A stretch of DNA of 53,857 bases, from positions 73,431 through 127,287 of the forward strand of contig PDIP01000063.1 of assembly GCA_002811645.1 (NCBI GenBank), read 5' to 3'. Below, piece after piece: positions 31,499 through 41,602 of this stretch. Within the stretch, counting starts at the first letter, position 1. The number at the start of each line of letters is the position of its first letter. The position numbers and the translations under genes were made by a program. The DNA comes from Corallochytrium limacisporum (taxonomy: Eukaryota; Opisthokonta). A model generated the notes under the pieces. That model was not told where the DNA came from. It did no database searches and worked only from the letters and a program-made list of their open reading frames with translations.

Positions 31499-32589
31499 AC
31501 ATGTACACGCATCACAGGGATCTCCGCCCAAGGCCCCACAGAAAAGAAAAAAGCCAGTGTCGGAGGGCCCGCCCGCAGGCCGGCCCTCCCCACGCGGGTT
31601 TTCGTCGATGGCGAGAGAGGCGGGACCTGCTTGAAGTGGTGATGAAAAAGTAAGGCACAGCGGCGAGACAAGACCCAAGCACGACGACGTACCGATGCAA
31701 CACACTCTCGGCCGGCTTTTGCTCAGATGCCGCGATGAGGCAAAGTGCCTGGGGAAACCGGCGGCGGTGTAAAACCGAATGATTCCTGCGGCGCCTTCCC
31801 CACTTGCGGTGACTGGGCATGCTCATGCATTGCTATTCTTTGCTTATGCCGGTTTGATTGTGAATGTTTGTGACATGGTAGTACAGACGACGAGAAGAAG
31901 AGGTAGCATGATGGTGATGATGTTATGTGTGATGTGTTTTTCCGTGTTGTGGGATGCGCATGGATTCCACGCTGTTCTCGCAACGTCGTTCGTCCGGAGA
32001 ACCCGAGAGTCGCACATACCCGAGATCTTTCTGTTGCTTTTCGACAAGCACCCGCTCATCACCTTTTAACTTCAAAGTTTCCAAAAATACCAAAGCCCGG
32101 TGGCGGCGCTTGCCCCTGTGTGGGTTCCGAAACCACTCTTTCACTTTCGACTACGCGCCCCCCCCCCGCCCCGTTTCCACTCGTGGACGACCGAGGGTGG
32201 TCAACGAAAGGCGAGACATCTTGCCAAGTCGTGCCGAGTCTGCGCAGTCTTTTTCCCCCAACCAGCGCGTTCGGACTTCAGGGCTCCCGGTCCGTACTCC
32301 AAAGAGCATTTGGTGGAGATCGTAGTAATCAATGTGATCTCCGTCCAGCTCACTTGTTCGGTTTGTTTTTGAGGGTTTTTTTTTTAATTCTTTATCCTCC
32401 GTAGCTCTGGATTTGTATTTCTGTTTTGATTTGCGCACACTCACACACTCACACAACAATCTCTCTCGATGCAGGTATTTTTGTTCCGGGCGTTGGGTTG
32501 CGAACGAGTAGGAGGTTGGAAACGTATGCTACATATATTGACCGCACTATGTGACGGCCCAGGATAACGGCCCTCGAGATCCAACTTCT

Positions 32590-33264
32590 ATGGCAGACGG
32601 CAGTGGTCCACCGAGGGAGGCACCGGCCGTACCATGGACGGTGGTCATTCACGCCTTTCTGCTGGCCGGAAAAGTACCGGAACTGATCGCTTTGCACACA
32701 GTCCTAACTTCGGCGACAAACTTGGATCTGGCGCAGCAGGTCCTGCTGAATGTCCATGGTTTCTACAGTTTGCGGCGGGGGAGCAGTGCCGGGAATCTCT
32801 ACTTTACGTCCGTGCAGTACGCACTGCTCGCGCTCCTGGCTCTCGTGCCGTGGCTGAAACTGGGTGGCACCACACGTGCTCGGGACACGGCTTGGTCAAA
32901 AGCGTTGCGCACAGGCGTGTGCGCCACAGTCCTGGCCACTCAGCTGGTTTGGATCGAGCCGGCGGTTGCCGGCTTCACTGATGAGCGCATGCGCGCCACT
33001 TCGTTCGAAGATCCGGCCTTGGTCCGTGCGCTGCTTTCCCAGCTTGGGCTTGTGTACAATGCGGTGCTTATTCAGATCGGTTGCCTCGCTATTGGTGCCA
33101 TGCACGTGCTGCGACACCACTACGGTGGACTTGCAGATCAGCACGACGCATATGTCGCAGCGACGCGGAACGCGGATCTTCAGAAGAGAAGGAAAGAGTA
33201 CGACCGTGCTCGGGTCTCAGTCAGGTCGAGGACCCAGACCCAGTCGGCGGCTGCGACCAGCTGA
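32590..33264 (+). CDS. Four-helix integral membrane protein of unknown function
   Basis: A 224-residue protein from the first in-frame ATG. Four hydrophobic segments are likely membrane helices: VVIHAFLLAG region (about 17-37), YFTSVQYALLALLALVPW (about 80-97), TGVCATVLATQLVWIEPAV (about 118-136) and LVYNAVLIQIGCLAIGAMHVL (about 164-184). The N-terminus is short and polar. The C-terminus (about 40 residues) is strongly basic (RKEYDRARVSVRSR) and probably cytosolic. I do not recognise the family. It lies tail to tail with the next gene, 129 bases apart, and its upstream side is the microsatellite-rich 7.8 kb interval. Stop TGA; no introns. The protein character is clear and the function is unknown. 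Confidence 0.8.
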   Translation: MADGSGPPREAPAVPWTVVIHAFLLAGKVPELIALHTVLTSATNLDLAQQVLLNVHGFYSLRRGSSAGNLYFTSVQYALLALLALVPWLKLGGTTRARDTAWSKALRTGVCATVLATQLVWIEPAVAGFTDERMRATSFEDPALVRALLSQLGLVYNAVLIQIGCLAIGAMHVLRHHYGGLADQHDAYVAATRNADLQKRRKEYDRARVSVRSRTQTQSAAATS

Positions 33265-33393
33265 GATTTCTGGTCGTTTAGAAGACATGCGTTTTAACCC
33301 ATAAACACTAAAGATAAAGAACATTCATATTCCCACCATGTTCTCATTCCTTGCCTTTTTGAAGCCGCGTCCGCTGTACACCTCCCGTATTAC

Positions 33394-36300
33394 TTAGAAT
33401 CCGAGCTGCTTCTGCACACTTTGCAAGTCATTTTGGTCTTCATCTGTATCCATCCATGCCGTACCAGGCACAGTCGAGGCTGCGTCTCTCTCTGCCTGTT
33501 GCAACGCACTTCTACCGGACTGCAGGAGCGCCTTACCTTGCGGCGAACTGTGGTCCATGAACAGTCCACCGGCCTCCACCGGCGAATGCTCAAGGAAGAA
33601 CCCATGCTCGCGGTCACTAATCAATCGTCCTACGGCTAGAGCCTGCCTGGGGCCAGGGCTGCCGCTGCCGATGCGACGCATAGCACCAGCCGTGCGCAGT
33701 TCCGTGCGCCAGAGCCGGCGCAGCCCGTGCGATGCCTGCAAGGACGACTGTGAGCCCAGTGTGGCAGACTTCGGAGAGGTCAGTGACACAGATACAGCAC
33801 CGGATTTTAGAGGCGTAGTGGCCGTTGGCGTTGCGCTCGGTCCCCTGGGGCGCGGTGAAGTGCCCGCATTGGCCAGCAGAGATGAAATCGACGGCAGCGA
33901 GGACGCAGAGCCGGGTGTGACTTTAGTCGGGTGTGACGTGCCTGGAGCGACTGTGGCGGAGGACCCGCTGCCTTGGTGACGGTGGAACTGGCTCGGGTTC
34001 CCACCACGCCCCCCAATGTCGTCTGGACTGGCGTGCTCAGGAATAAGGAACGCCGCCAGTTTCGCATTTGACGAGCTCAGACCAGCCGGAGAGGCCGGTG
34101 AGGGCGATTGTGTCCGCTCCTGTGACGACGATGCTACCGTTGGAGAAGTCGGTGTCAGTGGCACTGCACTGCGACGCATGAGGGTTGCGCGGTGGAGATC
34201 GACCGGTGTACGGGATACTGCACGGCGTTGCAGTGGACTCGGGACAGTAGTCACAGCCGTTATTGGGGACGCAGAATTGTTCAAGGTTGGTGGTGAGGCA
34301 ATGAATGCAAGTGGATCCCGCAGCGGCTGTTTCGTTCCGGGCAAGACTCGCGGCGAATCCGGCGTGGTCATTGCGGGTGGACCTGCTGCCGGTATCGATG
34401 TTGCTGCCGTTACCACGGGCGTCGTCGGAGTCGCAGCAGAGACCGGACTGCTTGGAATGACGGGCTGCGAATTGGGTGTGCCGCTGGCGCTCAGCGGGCT
34501 CAGCAGGCCCGGGCAATTCCGTCCAAGATAACCACCACGCACAACGTGACGGTAGGGCATTGGTTGGCCGACTATTGGCATTCCCGGACTGTTCTCTTCA
34601 TCGTCCCAGGCGGGTACGCCATAGACGAAGATTATGTCCAGAATCGTCTGCTTGACCTTTGCAGCCTGCGCATCGGAGAGCAAACCCTTGCGCACGGCTT
34701 CTCGACAGACCAGCTCATCAAAGTCATAATCGCATGGTGGTCCGTACATTTGCCGCTGCATGCGGACATCCTCCCGACTGAACCAATTCGACGGCAGCAG
34801 AGTACCAGGCATGCTCATCAGAGTCTCCACCATTGGCGGCCTACCGTAACTCACTGCTTGCAGGAATGGGGACAGATTCGTTGGATTCAGTTTCGCATTT
34901 AGAAGTGCACCCCGGGCCATAATGTAGTCGTCATGAACATGACGGAATTTTTCTTTGCGACGTCGACGGTCCAGTGCAGATGGCGTAAGATTAGCGCTGA
35001 GTACGTCGGAATGGATTGTCAGTGTTTCCCATGCGTCACGCATGTCTCCGGTTTCGCCGACAGTTTCTTCGTCCGCATCATGGTCACCAGGTATCTCTTC
35101 CTTCGGTTCCATCTCCCGCAATGTATCGAGGAGAACAGCCAGGCACTGGCTTGCATTCGCTTCGATGCAACAATGTAGGACATTTGCGCGTGAAGCGCGG
35201 TCCAATGCCAGCGCCGGGACGTCGCCTCGGCCGAGCAAGACGACCCGAACGGCTGCCTGCTGCTCTCCGTGGGTGCGCAGCGGTCTTTGAGCGACTGCTG
35301 CTTGGGTGCCTGCGGCTCCTGGGCCCGGAGTTGCAGTTGGAGGGATCAAATTCGTCGGCGGAAGATCGGGTCGCGATCCGTCCAAGTACTGCCGCAGACT
35401 GTCCCAAGCGTCCTCAGCCAGCCATTCCTTGACTGCCCGGGAGAGATCCATTTGCTGCCCGCCTCCCAGAGACGGAGCGCGGGCAGCGGCTTCGCCGTCT
35501 TCAGATTTCCCCACGCTCTTTGATGCAGTCGTCGACACACTCTCAAGATCGTCGAGATCCATATGCTGACAATTTTGAGCACGCCGATGCTGTTCTTCCT
35601 GCTCCACCAAACTGAGTAGGGACGCTGCTTTGTCTCTATCCCCTTCAATAGTCAGTGGGAGTGCCTGCGGACCCAAGTCTTTCTCAGTGTCCACACCGCT
35701 GCGGAGCAGATGAAAACGGCACTTCCAGTGCTGCTGTGGTCCACCCTTCTCCTTCTGCAGCGCCTTTACGAACTTTGCGTGTTCATACCATGCTGTCTGC
35801 ACGATCAAAGAGTCTGGGCGGGTTTTCTTGATGGTTTCTTGATCGCAGCCATCACCATCGTCCAACGGACCATCGTAAGCAAAGACAACCGCAAACTGTG
35901 ACCGTTTCTCCATAGTCGCCGGCTCGGGTGCGGCAGCTTCTGAAGATCCACCAAGACCCATGCCAGACAGGGCAGCAGCTAAGTCATCGACAGATGCCCC
36001 TTTCGTCGGCTTTTCTGGTTGCACTCCTGTGACCAGACCCACGGCAGTGCCAACCAGGGACTCAACGTCACCGTCGTCCCGACCGCCGGCCAATTCCTTG
36101 ATCTCAGCCTCCGACATTGCCTGCAGCTGGTCCTTGGCTTGTTGTTGCAGTCGCATCTCGGCCACTATCCGGGCCATTTTCGCCGTGGGTATAGGAGGCC
36201 GCGCTGGTGGAGGTCGACCAAACGTTTCTCTGTACGCATCACGGAGCTCGCTGGCGCCGAGACTGCCCAGAGTCTCTGATATCTGCTTGTGTAAGACTTT

Positions 36301-36693
36301 GAGTTTCTCACTAAAAGCCAATAGCTGTGGGCTGCTGTTGGATTCTGTGTTCTCTTCGGTCGAGGACAGTGCAGATTCATCAATCGGTGGCCCCGGTTCA
36401 CCAGTGATCTTCACCATGATAGCCCTGGTAACTGTTGGTACTGAAGATTCATGCTGGAGATTGTTGTTCGGCTTCTGAAGCTGCTCCAGTATATACCGCT
36501 GTAGTCGCGACTCTGTGATCACCAGAGCAATTTTCGCGCCCGTCATGGGCGGCCGCACAGGCGGCGGTCTCCCGAACGTCTGCCGATACGCATCTCGCAG
36601 ATCGCTGAGGCTCAACGCTCCAAGTTCGCTTTTGATCTTCTCATGTTCCCGCTCACACTCCAACACAAACTCTTCCAGGGGATTTGGCTCCAT
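33394..36693 (-). CDS. Ankyrin-type protein with a duplicated FGRPPP (DUF2924-like) domain
   Basis: A 1099-residue single-exon protein from the first ATG. Two copies of a motif of about 42 residues lie at 24-66 and 142-184: an L-x2-L-x2-S-x-LR-DAYR helix, then FGRPPPxRPP, then an AK-x-A-x4-E-x-RLQ helix, with 27 of 42 positions identical. The pattern recalls the DUF2924 helix-loop-helix of bacterial and phage proteins, from memory and not by search. A domain at about 265-375 (FAVVFAYDGP, LIVQTAWYEHAKFV) is unassigned. Two ankyrin-like repeats (NVLHCCIEANASQCLAVLL near 515; NLSPFLQAVSYGRPPMVETL near 625) are split by an acidic insert. The last 350 residues are Ser/Thr/Pro-rich and likely disordered. 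There is no signal peptide or membrane helix. Stop TAA. Function unknown. Confidence 0.85.
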   Translation of the reverse strand: MEPNPLEEFVLECEREHEKIKSELGALSLSDLRDAYRQTFGRPPPVRPPMTGAKIALVITESRLQRYILEQLQKPNNNLQHESSVPTVTRAIMVKITGEPGPPIDESALSSTEENTESNSSPQLLAFSEKLKVLHKQISETLGSLGASELRDAYRETFGRPPPARPPIPTAKMARIVAEMRLQQQAKDQLQAMSEAEIKELAGGRDDGDVESLVGTAVGLVTGVQPEKPTKGASVDDLAAALSGMGLGGSSEAAAPEPATMEKRSQFAVVFAYDGPLDDGDGCDQETIKKTRPDSLIVQTAWYEHAKFVKALQKEKGGPQQHWKCRFHLLRSGVDTEKDLGPQALPLTIEGDRDKAASLLSLVEQEEQHRRAQNCQHMDLDDLESVSTTASKSVGKSEDGEAAARAPSLGGGQQMDLSRAVKEWLAEDAWDSLRQYLDGSRPDLPPTNLIPPTATPGPGAAGTQAAVAQRPLRTHGEQQAAVRVVLLGRGDVPALALDRASRANVLHCCIEANASQCLAVLLDTLREMEPKEEIPGDHDADEETVGETGDMRDAWETLTIHSDVLSANLTPSALDRRRRKEKFRHVHDDYIMARGALLNAKLNPTNLSPFLQAVSYGRPPMVETLMSMPGTLLPSNWFSREDVRMQRQMYGPPCDYDFDELVCREAVRKGLLSDAQAAKVKQTILDIIFVYGVPAWDDEENSPGMPIVGQPMPYRHVVRGGYLGRNCPGLLSPLSASGTPNSQPVIPSSPVSAATPTTPVVTAATSIPAAGPPAMTTPDSPRVLPGTKQPLRDPLAFIASPPTLNNSASPITAVTTVPSPLQRRAVSRTPVDLHRATLMRRSAVPLTPTSPTVASSSQERTQSPSPASPAGLSSSNAKLAAFLIPEHASPDDIGGRGGNPSQFHRHQGSGSSATVAPGTSHPTKVTPGSASSLPSISSLLANAGTSPRPRGPSATPTATTPLKSGAVSVSLTSPKSATLGSQSSLQASHGLRRLWRTELRTAGAMRRIGSGSPGPRQALAVGRLISDREHGFFLEHSPVEAGGLFMDHSSPQGKALLQSGRSALQQAERDAASTVPGTAWMDTDEDQNDLQSVQKQLGF

Positions 36694-37378
36694 TTTTACG
36701 AGGATGATCTGGCATGTACGATGATATCAAATTGGGTCCGGCGTCCCAACTGCAATATAAGTCAGGAACCCTCACATTCTGGTCTTGCAGTGGGGTCAGG
36801 ACCGTCTTTGTCAATCTATATTCATATTTCAGACATCGCATTGCGAGGGTCAAATATTTAAAAGCAACAAACTATGAGTTTATTCCTCCAGCTGAAGATT
36901 TCTTTATCAAGTACCCCAAATGCGTCCAAGCCACGTCACAGCCGAGGCAAACAGCTGCCTTGGCCGGGCAAGCACCGGCTCCCACTCGCCCTGTGAGACC
37001 CGTGCGAGGGAGAGGGAGGAGGTACGGGAGAAAAGCGCGAAAAAAGAATTGAGGGGCTTTTGCGACTGCTGGCACAGTAAGGCACGGTTCTACAGTTTTG
37101 GTTTGCTAGAGCATTTCTGCCATGTTTATAGATATTGGTTCTCTTACTCCAGGGGTGTGTGTGTATTCTGGAAGATCGAAGAGGTGGATTACGCCGATGA
37201 TTCTTTGTAACAATTAGTATACTGGAATGATAAAGCATTCTTTGCGTGGTTTGTGTGCATGACTTCAAAGAGTATTCTACATTTCATGAGCTACTGTTCT
37301 TGTTGGCATTAACACATTGCACTCCTACACAAGAAAGTTGTCAGCATATCCTTTCCTAGTTTTGTCAACCGAGTCCGT
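36694..37378. other. Spacer between the FGRPPP-ankyrin gene start and the VRK gene end
   Basis: A 685-base interval holding the promoter of the minus-strand FGRPPP-ankyrin gene and the 3' flank of the VRK gene. It includes a G/A-rich block near 36990-37050. No coding frame of interest. Confidence 0.5.
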
Positions 37379-38797
37379 TCATGCTTCAAATCGGTTGCGG
37401 GTCGCCGATCGTGTCACGCGCTTACGTTCAGGAGCACCAGAGGCTGCTTCCTTCTCAGCGCGACGCTTGGCAGCATCCGCTTCCTTCTGTTCCGCGCTCT
37501 TTGGTGGGCGCCCGCGACGTTTTGGTGCTGGTGCTGCAGCCTTCTCGTCGGTGGCCTTCTCGTCGGCGTCGGTTGCCGCGGTACGCGGGCGCTTCTGCGC
37601 AGGTGCTCCAACCGGAGCTTCCACAGCAGGACGAATGCCATTAGCCAGCGCGTTGCTGGTGTGCGCCGCGGCACCGCTGGATGCAGCAGTACTGCTACCA
37701 AGCTGAATCATGGCAGCGTCTGAGAGCAAACTTCGTAGACGGTCATAATCCGGAGTTTCCTCGAACCGCAGACTGTAGACATACCTGAAGAATAGAATCA
37801 AGCCGCGCGGGTATTTTGTGCGCTTATGGGCGCGGCAGTAGGCAATCATTTGCTCCTCTGTGTTGTCCCGGAATTTCTCCTTCTCTTCGCGCAACCTTTC
37901 CTTTTCCTGATGTGTTGACTTGTCGCTGGCTTGCTTCTTCATGCTATTCCACGGGATGGTACCAACCATCCATCGCATGAGCAGGTAGCCCAGGCATTCG
38001 AAGTCGGCGCGACGGCTCGCACCGATACCACGGTGGGCATCAATAGAGGCGTACTCAACAGTGCCCTCAAAGCCAGATGGCCGTTTGTTCGGGGGCAGGT
38101 GTTGGCCACGGGACTGGAACCGCTTGACTAAGCCAAAGTCGACTAGGAAAACACCGTCCTCGGGCTTGGCGCCCGATTTGTTGGCGAGCAGAATGTTGCC
38201 GCCCTTGAGATCCGCGTAGACGTAACCTTCGTTGTGAATATACTCGAGCGTGTCTATGAGTTGCAACGCGACATTCTGTGCTTCGCTCCAAGTCATGCTG
38301 CGCTTGCCATCCTGTAGCCAGGCATTAATGCTCTTGCCGTACCGTTCGATAAGCATAAAATCGAAATCTCCCTGTCGGCCGACACCGCCAAAGTACGGCA
38401 GTCCTAGGCGCCGTTTTTTCTTGTGGAACCACTCGTCGATAAGGTTACGCTTTAGATGAACCATGGCAAAGGCCTTTTCCATATCCAGTCCTTTCGTTTT
38501 CGAATGGCAAATTTTAATGGCCCACGCTCTCTGACCGTGGGGCATATTCCTACCACTGCCTCCCTGGTACTTTGCATCGAATACCGCGGCCTGTCCACCT
38601 TCTCCGAGAAGGTCACCAATATGCCAAATATTTCCATTAATATCCACCACCGAGGTACCGATCAAGGCCTTCTCCTTACGGCGCGTATGACTACCCGTGC
38701 CACGGCCCCCGCCGGGATGTCCAGCCTTCACTCCTCCTGCAGGCCGGCCTCCAGTACCCTTGGCACCGTGGGCGTTTGCACCATTCGCAGAGACCAT
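37379..38797 (-). CDS. Vaccinia-related kinase (VRK) family Ser/Thr kinase with AT-hook tail
   Basis: VRK kinases are nuclear CK1-superfamily enzymes; in animals they phosphorylate histone H3 and BAF and act in nuclear-envelope dynamics. The first ATG (38797) gives 472 residues. Kinase motifs: Gly loop GEGGQAAVF (65-73), AIK lysine near 95, catalytic YADLKGGN (194-201, Asp196), and metal-binding VDFGL (219-223). The family hallmark FEGTVEYASIDAHRG with GASRRADFECLGYLLMRW follows. VRKs usually have HGD and DYG at the two catalytic motifs, so YAD and DFG are variants. The C-terminal tail contains KRRGRPPK (426-433), a textbook AT-hook, and further basic clusters, so DNA binding is likely. The frame is open upstream of 38797 without an ATG to about 39110, so an earlier exon cannot be excluded. 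Stop TGA. Confidence 0.9.
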   Translation of the reverse strand: MVSANGANAHGAKGTGGRPAGGVKAGHPGGGRGTGSHTRRKEKALIGTSVVDINGNIWHIGDLLGEGGQAAVFDAKYQGGSGRNMPHGQRAWAIKICHSKTKGLDMEKAFAMVHLKRNLIDEWFHKKKRRLGLPYFGGVGRQGDFDFMLIERYGKSINAWLQDGKRSMTWSEAQNVALQLIDTLEYIHNEGYVYADLKGGNILLANKSGAKPEDGVFLVDFGLVKRFQSRGQHLPPNKRPSGFEGTVEYASIDAHRGIGASRRADFECLGYLLMRWMVGTIPWNSMKKQASDKSTHQEKERLREEKEKFRDNTEEQMIAYCRAHKRTKYPRGLILFFRYVYSLRFEETPDYDRLRSLLSDAAMIQLGSSTAASSGAAAHTSNALANGIRPAVEAPVGAPAQKRPRTAATDADEKATDEKAAAPAPKRRGRPPKSAEQKEADAAKRRAEKEAASGAPERKRVTRSATRNRFEA

Positions 38798-41602
38798 GGT
38801 TTCTTGATAGACCGCGAAACGTTCCGCTTCTGGCACAGAATAATTCTCCGGGGCCGGTAGCTCCGATGTCTCGTTTTCACGGAAGAAACCTTGCTGCCTT
38901 AGTTTGTAGACTGCAGAGACGTCGTCGCACGCAGTACTCTGCGGCTGGTGTGTTGCTTGGGTACTTGACCAAGTCCTCTGGTAGTAGAACGCTGGCCCAA
39001 GGTTAGCTTTCTTCCACTGCCCCACAAAGGCTCTTCTTGAGATTTGAGTGACCAGTAAGGTGGGAAATTTGGCAGAAGCTATTTTGACAAAAGAAAGGTT
39101 CGAAACCGTTCAGAAGTTGGGACTTGCAAAAAATCAGACAGAGCTCCGAACCAATTTAGAATGTCCCTTTGGTGCATTCCTATTCAAACGAAGTCTTTAC
39201 CTACACTTTAGATTGCAAGCTATCTAAATGTCTATGATCTGAACCTTGTCCACCGAAATGACCGTGTATAATCATTCCCGCTTACCAAGCTTTGGATTTC
39301 TAGAACTATCTATAACTGGGAAAAATAGCCAGTGCTTCTCCTATCTTGCCCTGATCTTATAGCTACTCTGCCAAGACATAACCCCCTGCAATAAAGCAGA
39401 TGTCCGTATCAAACTTTGTTATTTTACACATCATCGCCATTATCACGAGCTTGGAGCTCCTCCCCAGTTCCAACAACAGACGCATCCCAAAGATTTTGGC
39501 CAAACGGACGTGGGCACGAAGGAACCGAAGACGTACTTGCACCACAGCACGCACCAGAGGGGAGGCACACTACTACACACCAGGACAAACCCTCTCGTGG
39601 GTCGCCACCCATCGGTAAGGTTTCTGGGAGCTCGGTCTTGTTTCTGTTTTGCTATCGTCTTTCTCTTCCGTGTCTGTGTACCTACCCGTCTTGCCTGGTT
39701 TTTCTCTCAAAAACACATTGCTCCTCTCCCCCTCCCCTCCCCCCCCCTTCCCTCCGTCTCCGTCCACTCCCCTACTCGGAGAGGCTGTGAGGAGCCAGCC
39801 AGAAAGAGTGTGTGTTGCGTCTGTGTTTAGGTTTCTCTCGTCCAAGAGAAGAAGAAACAAAAAATAAATGGAAGTAAAAAAGAGACTAGGGACTGAGAAC
39901 AGGCAAAAGACCATATAGAAAATATTGGGACAAGGGAAGAAGAGAGTGAAACCGGCCAAAAAAAAAACCAACCGAGTCGCATAGACACACGTCAGTTTCG
40001 ACCTCGATCCGCTTGTCCGTCCAGTCCAAACGCAGTCAAATGTGACAGCTCATTCCTTCCTAGGGCCCTTGACACCAACCCGTGGTGAAGACGAAGGTAC
40101 GTCCTCGTCCCGTCATCGGTCTCTGGTTCCCGTTCCTCTTTCTCTCTCCTCTCTCTCTCTCTCTCTCGTTTCCCTGTTTTTTTTTTTGCTGAAAGTTCAG
40201 TTTACGGTCAGGTTAGTACCCAGAGCCAGACCCTAAGACTCCACCGCCCAGAATCCCTCCCTGCCCAGTACCAAATGTACCGTCCAGAAAATCGAAAACA
40301 ACCGCCGAGTGCGAAGTTCGGACGGGGGAGGGGGACAAGAAGGAAAGACGCCGCGCTGTTGACTCTCGGAGTACTACCCTCCGTTCCCTGCGGGCGGTTC
40401 ACGAGTGACACAACGGGGACGGAGTTGCTTAGATGGGTTCTTAAGGGGCTGTTATTTTTTTCCCTCCCTTTTTTTCGGCCAATAGGGGAGTTGGGGGTGC
40501 TAAGCGATACATGATAAAAAATAGCGGCACTCAAGAGTATGGGTGCGTTCGGACTATAACAACAGAATCGGAAGAGAAAGGGAAAAGATGTGTGGGGACG
40601 TGGTGGCTGGCCTTAGGAGGCCAGTCAAACTGGGGATGGGAGAGAGGGTGAAGGGGGGGGGTGGGGGGGGAGATTTTCGAGGGGAGATGCGGTACACCGG
40701 AGAGTACGAAGTGGCCCAATTGCTTTCGGTGTCCCCGGTATATTCATGATTTACGCTTAACTGTCTCCACATTGTCCCACTGAGACCCCACCTTACCCCG
40801 CTTTTTCCGCTGCAAATTACGGTGCGGTGGCGGGTCAGAATCGCCTTCATCAAGTATGGGCGACTGGATGTCTATTCAACAGTTTGCTTTGTTATTCAGT
40901 ATATTAAGTACTGAAGAGGAATATCGTGCCCTTAATTGGTCGATTTCCCTGTTCAACACTAGTCTGCTCTGCATATTGTAGTATATTGCGTACCAAAGTG
41001 GGAATAACTGTAAGGCAGTTTAGCCAGTTGACTGGGACGAGTTTCAGAAAGATTCACAATGTTTTTTCCATAGTGAACAGTCCCTTTTCGCGTGGAGGTT
41101 GCGTTGCCATATCCTTAGCTGGCCCTCCTCGCATTGCATGGCAAAAGGGCTCGGACCATATTGTTCCCGTACTTTTTATATTGACTCTGCGTTTTGGCGG
41201 GAAACCGGGCCAGGAAAGTGGTGTAGACACTACCGCAGGCAAGCTTTGGGAGTCGTATTTTTGTGGGTGTGCAGGTGTCGGCACGGTGCCTAGGCCGAAG
41301 TCAATGCCCCCCCTTTGGGACTGAGGGGGGAGGGGGTAGAACAGGGGTCGAACCGAAACCATGAGCTCAGAGCCCCCGGGAAGAAGAGACCCACCTAAAA
41401 GTAAGGGGTCTGCGTTGGGAAGTGGTATGGTATTTGGAGGCATTCTCAAAGGTATTCGCAAGAACTAATTGTTTATGCTTGAACAGTGAAGCTTACTTTA
41501 AGGTAATCTGGGATATGTGTGCAATATATACCGGGAAATAGGTGAACATGACTTAGATCACAAGACTGGGAAAGAAGGTTCACAAACACTACAGCGACAA
41601 AT
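38798..41602. other. 2.8 kb head-to-head region upstream of VRK and Ku70
   Basis: This divergent interval is the upstream side of both genes. It contains a CT repeat (40140-40169), C runs (39728-39760), T and G runs (40185-40192, 40657-40671) and AT-rich segments beside both starts. A short plus-strand frame at 39400-39618 is basic and Arg-rich but has no family resemblance. No gene supported. Confidence 0.5.
40141..40169. repeat. CT microsatellite
   Basis: (CT)n tract of about 29 bases with a CTCC interruption. Confidence 0.85.

Noticed and set aside
38798-39110. N-terminal extension of the VRK homologue
   Set aside because: Open frame but no ATG upstream of 38797; the kinase domain is complete without it.
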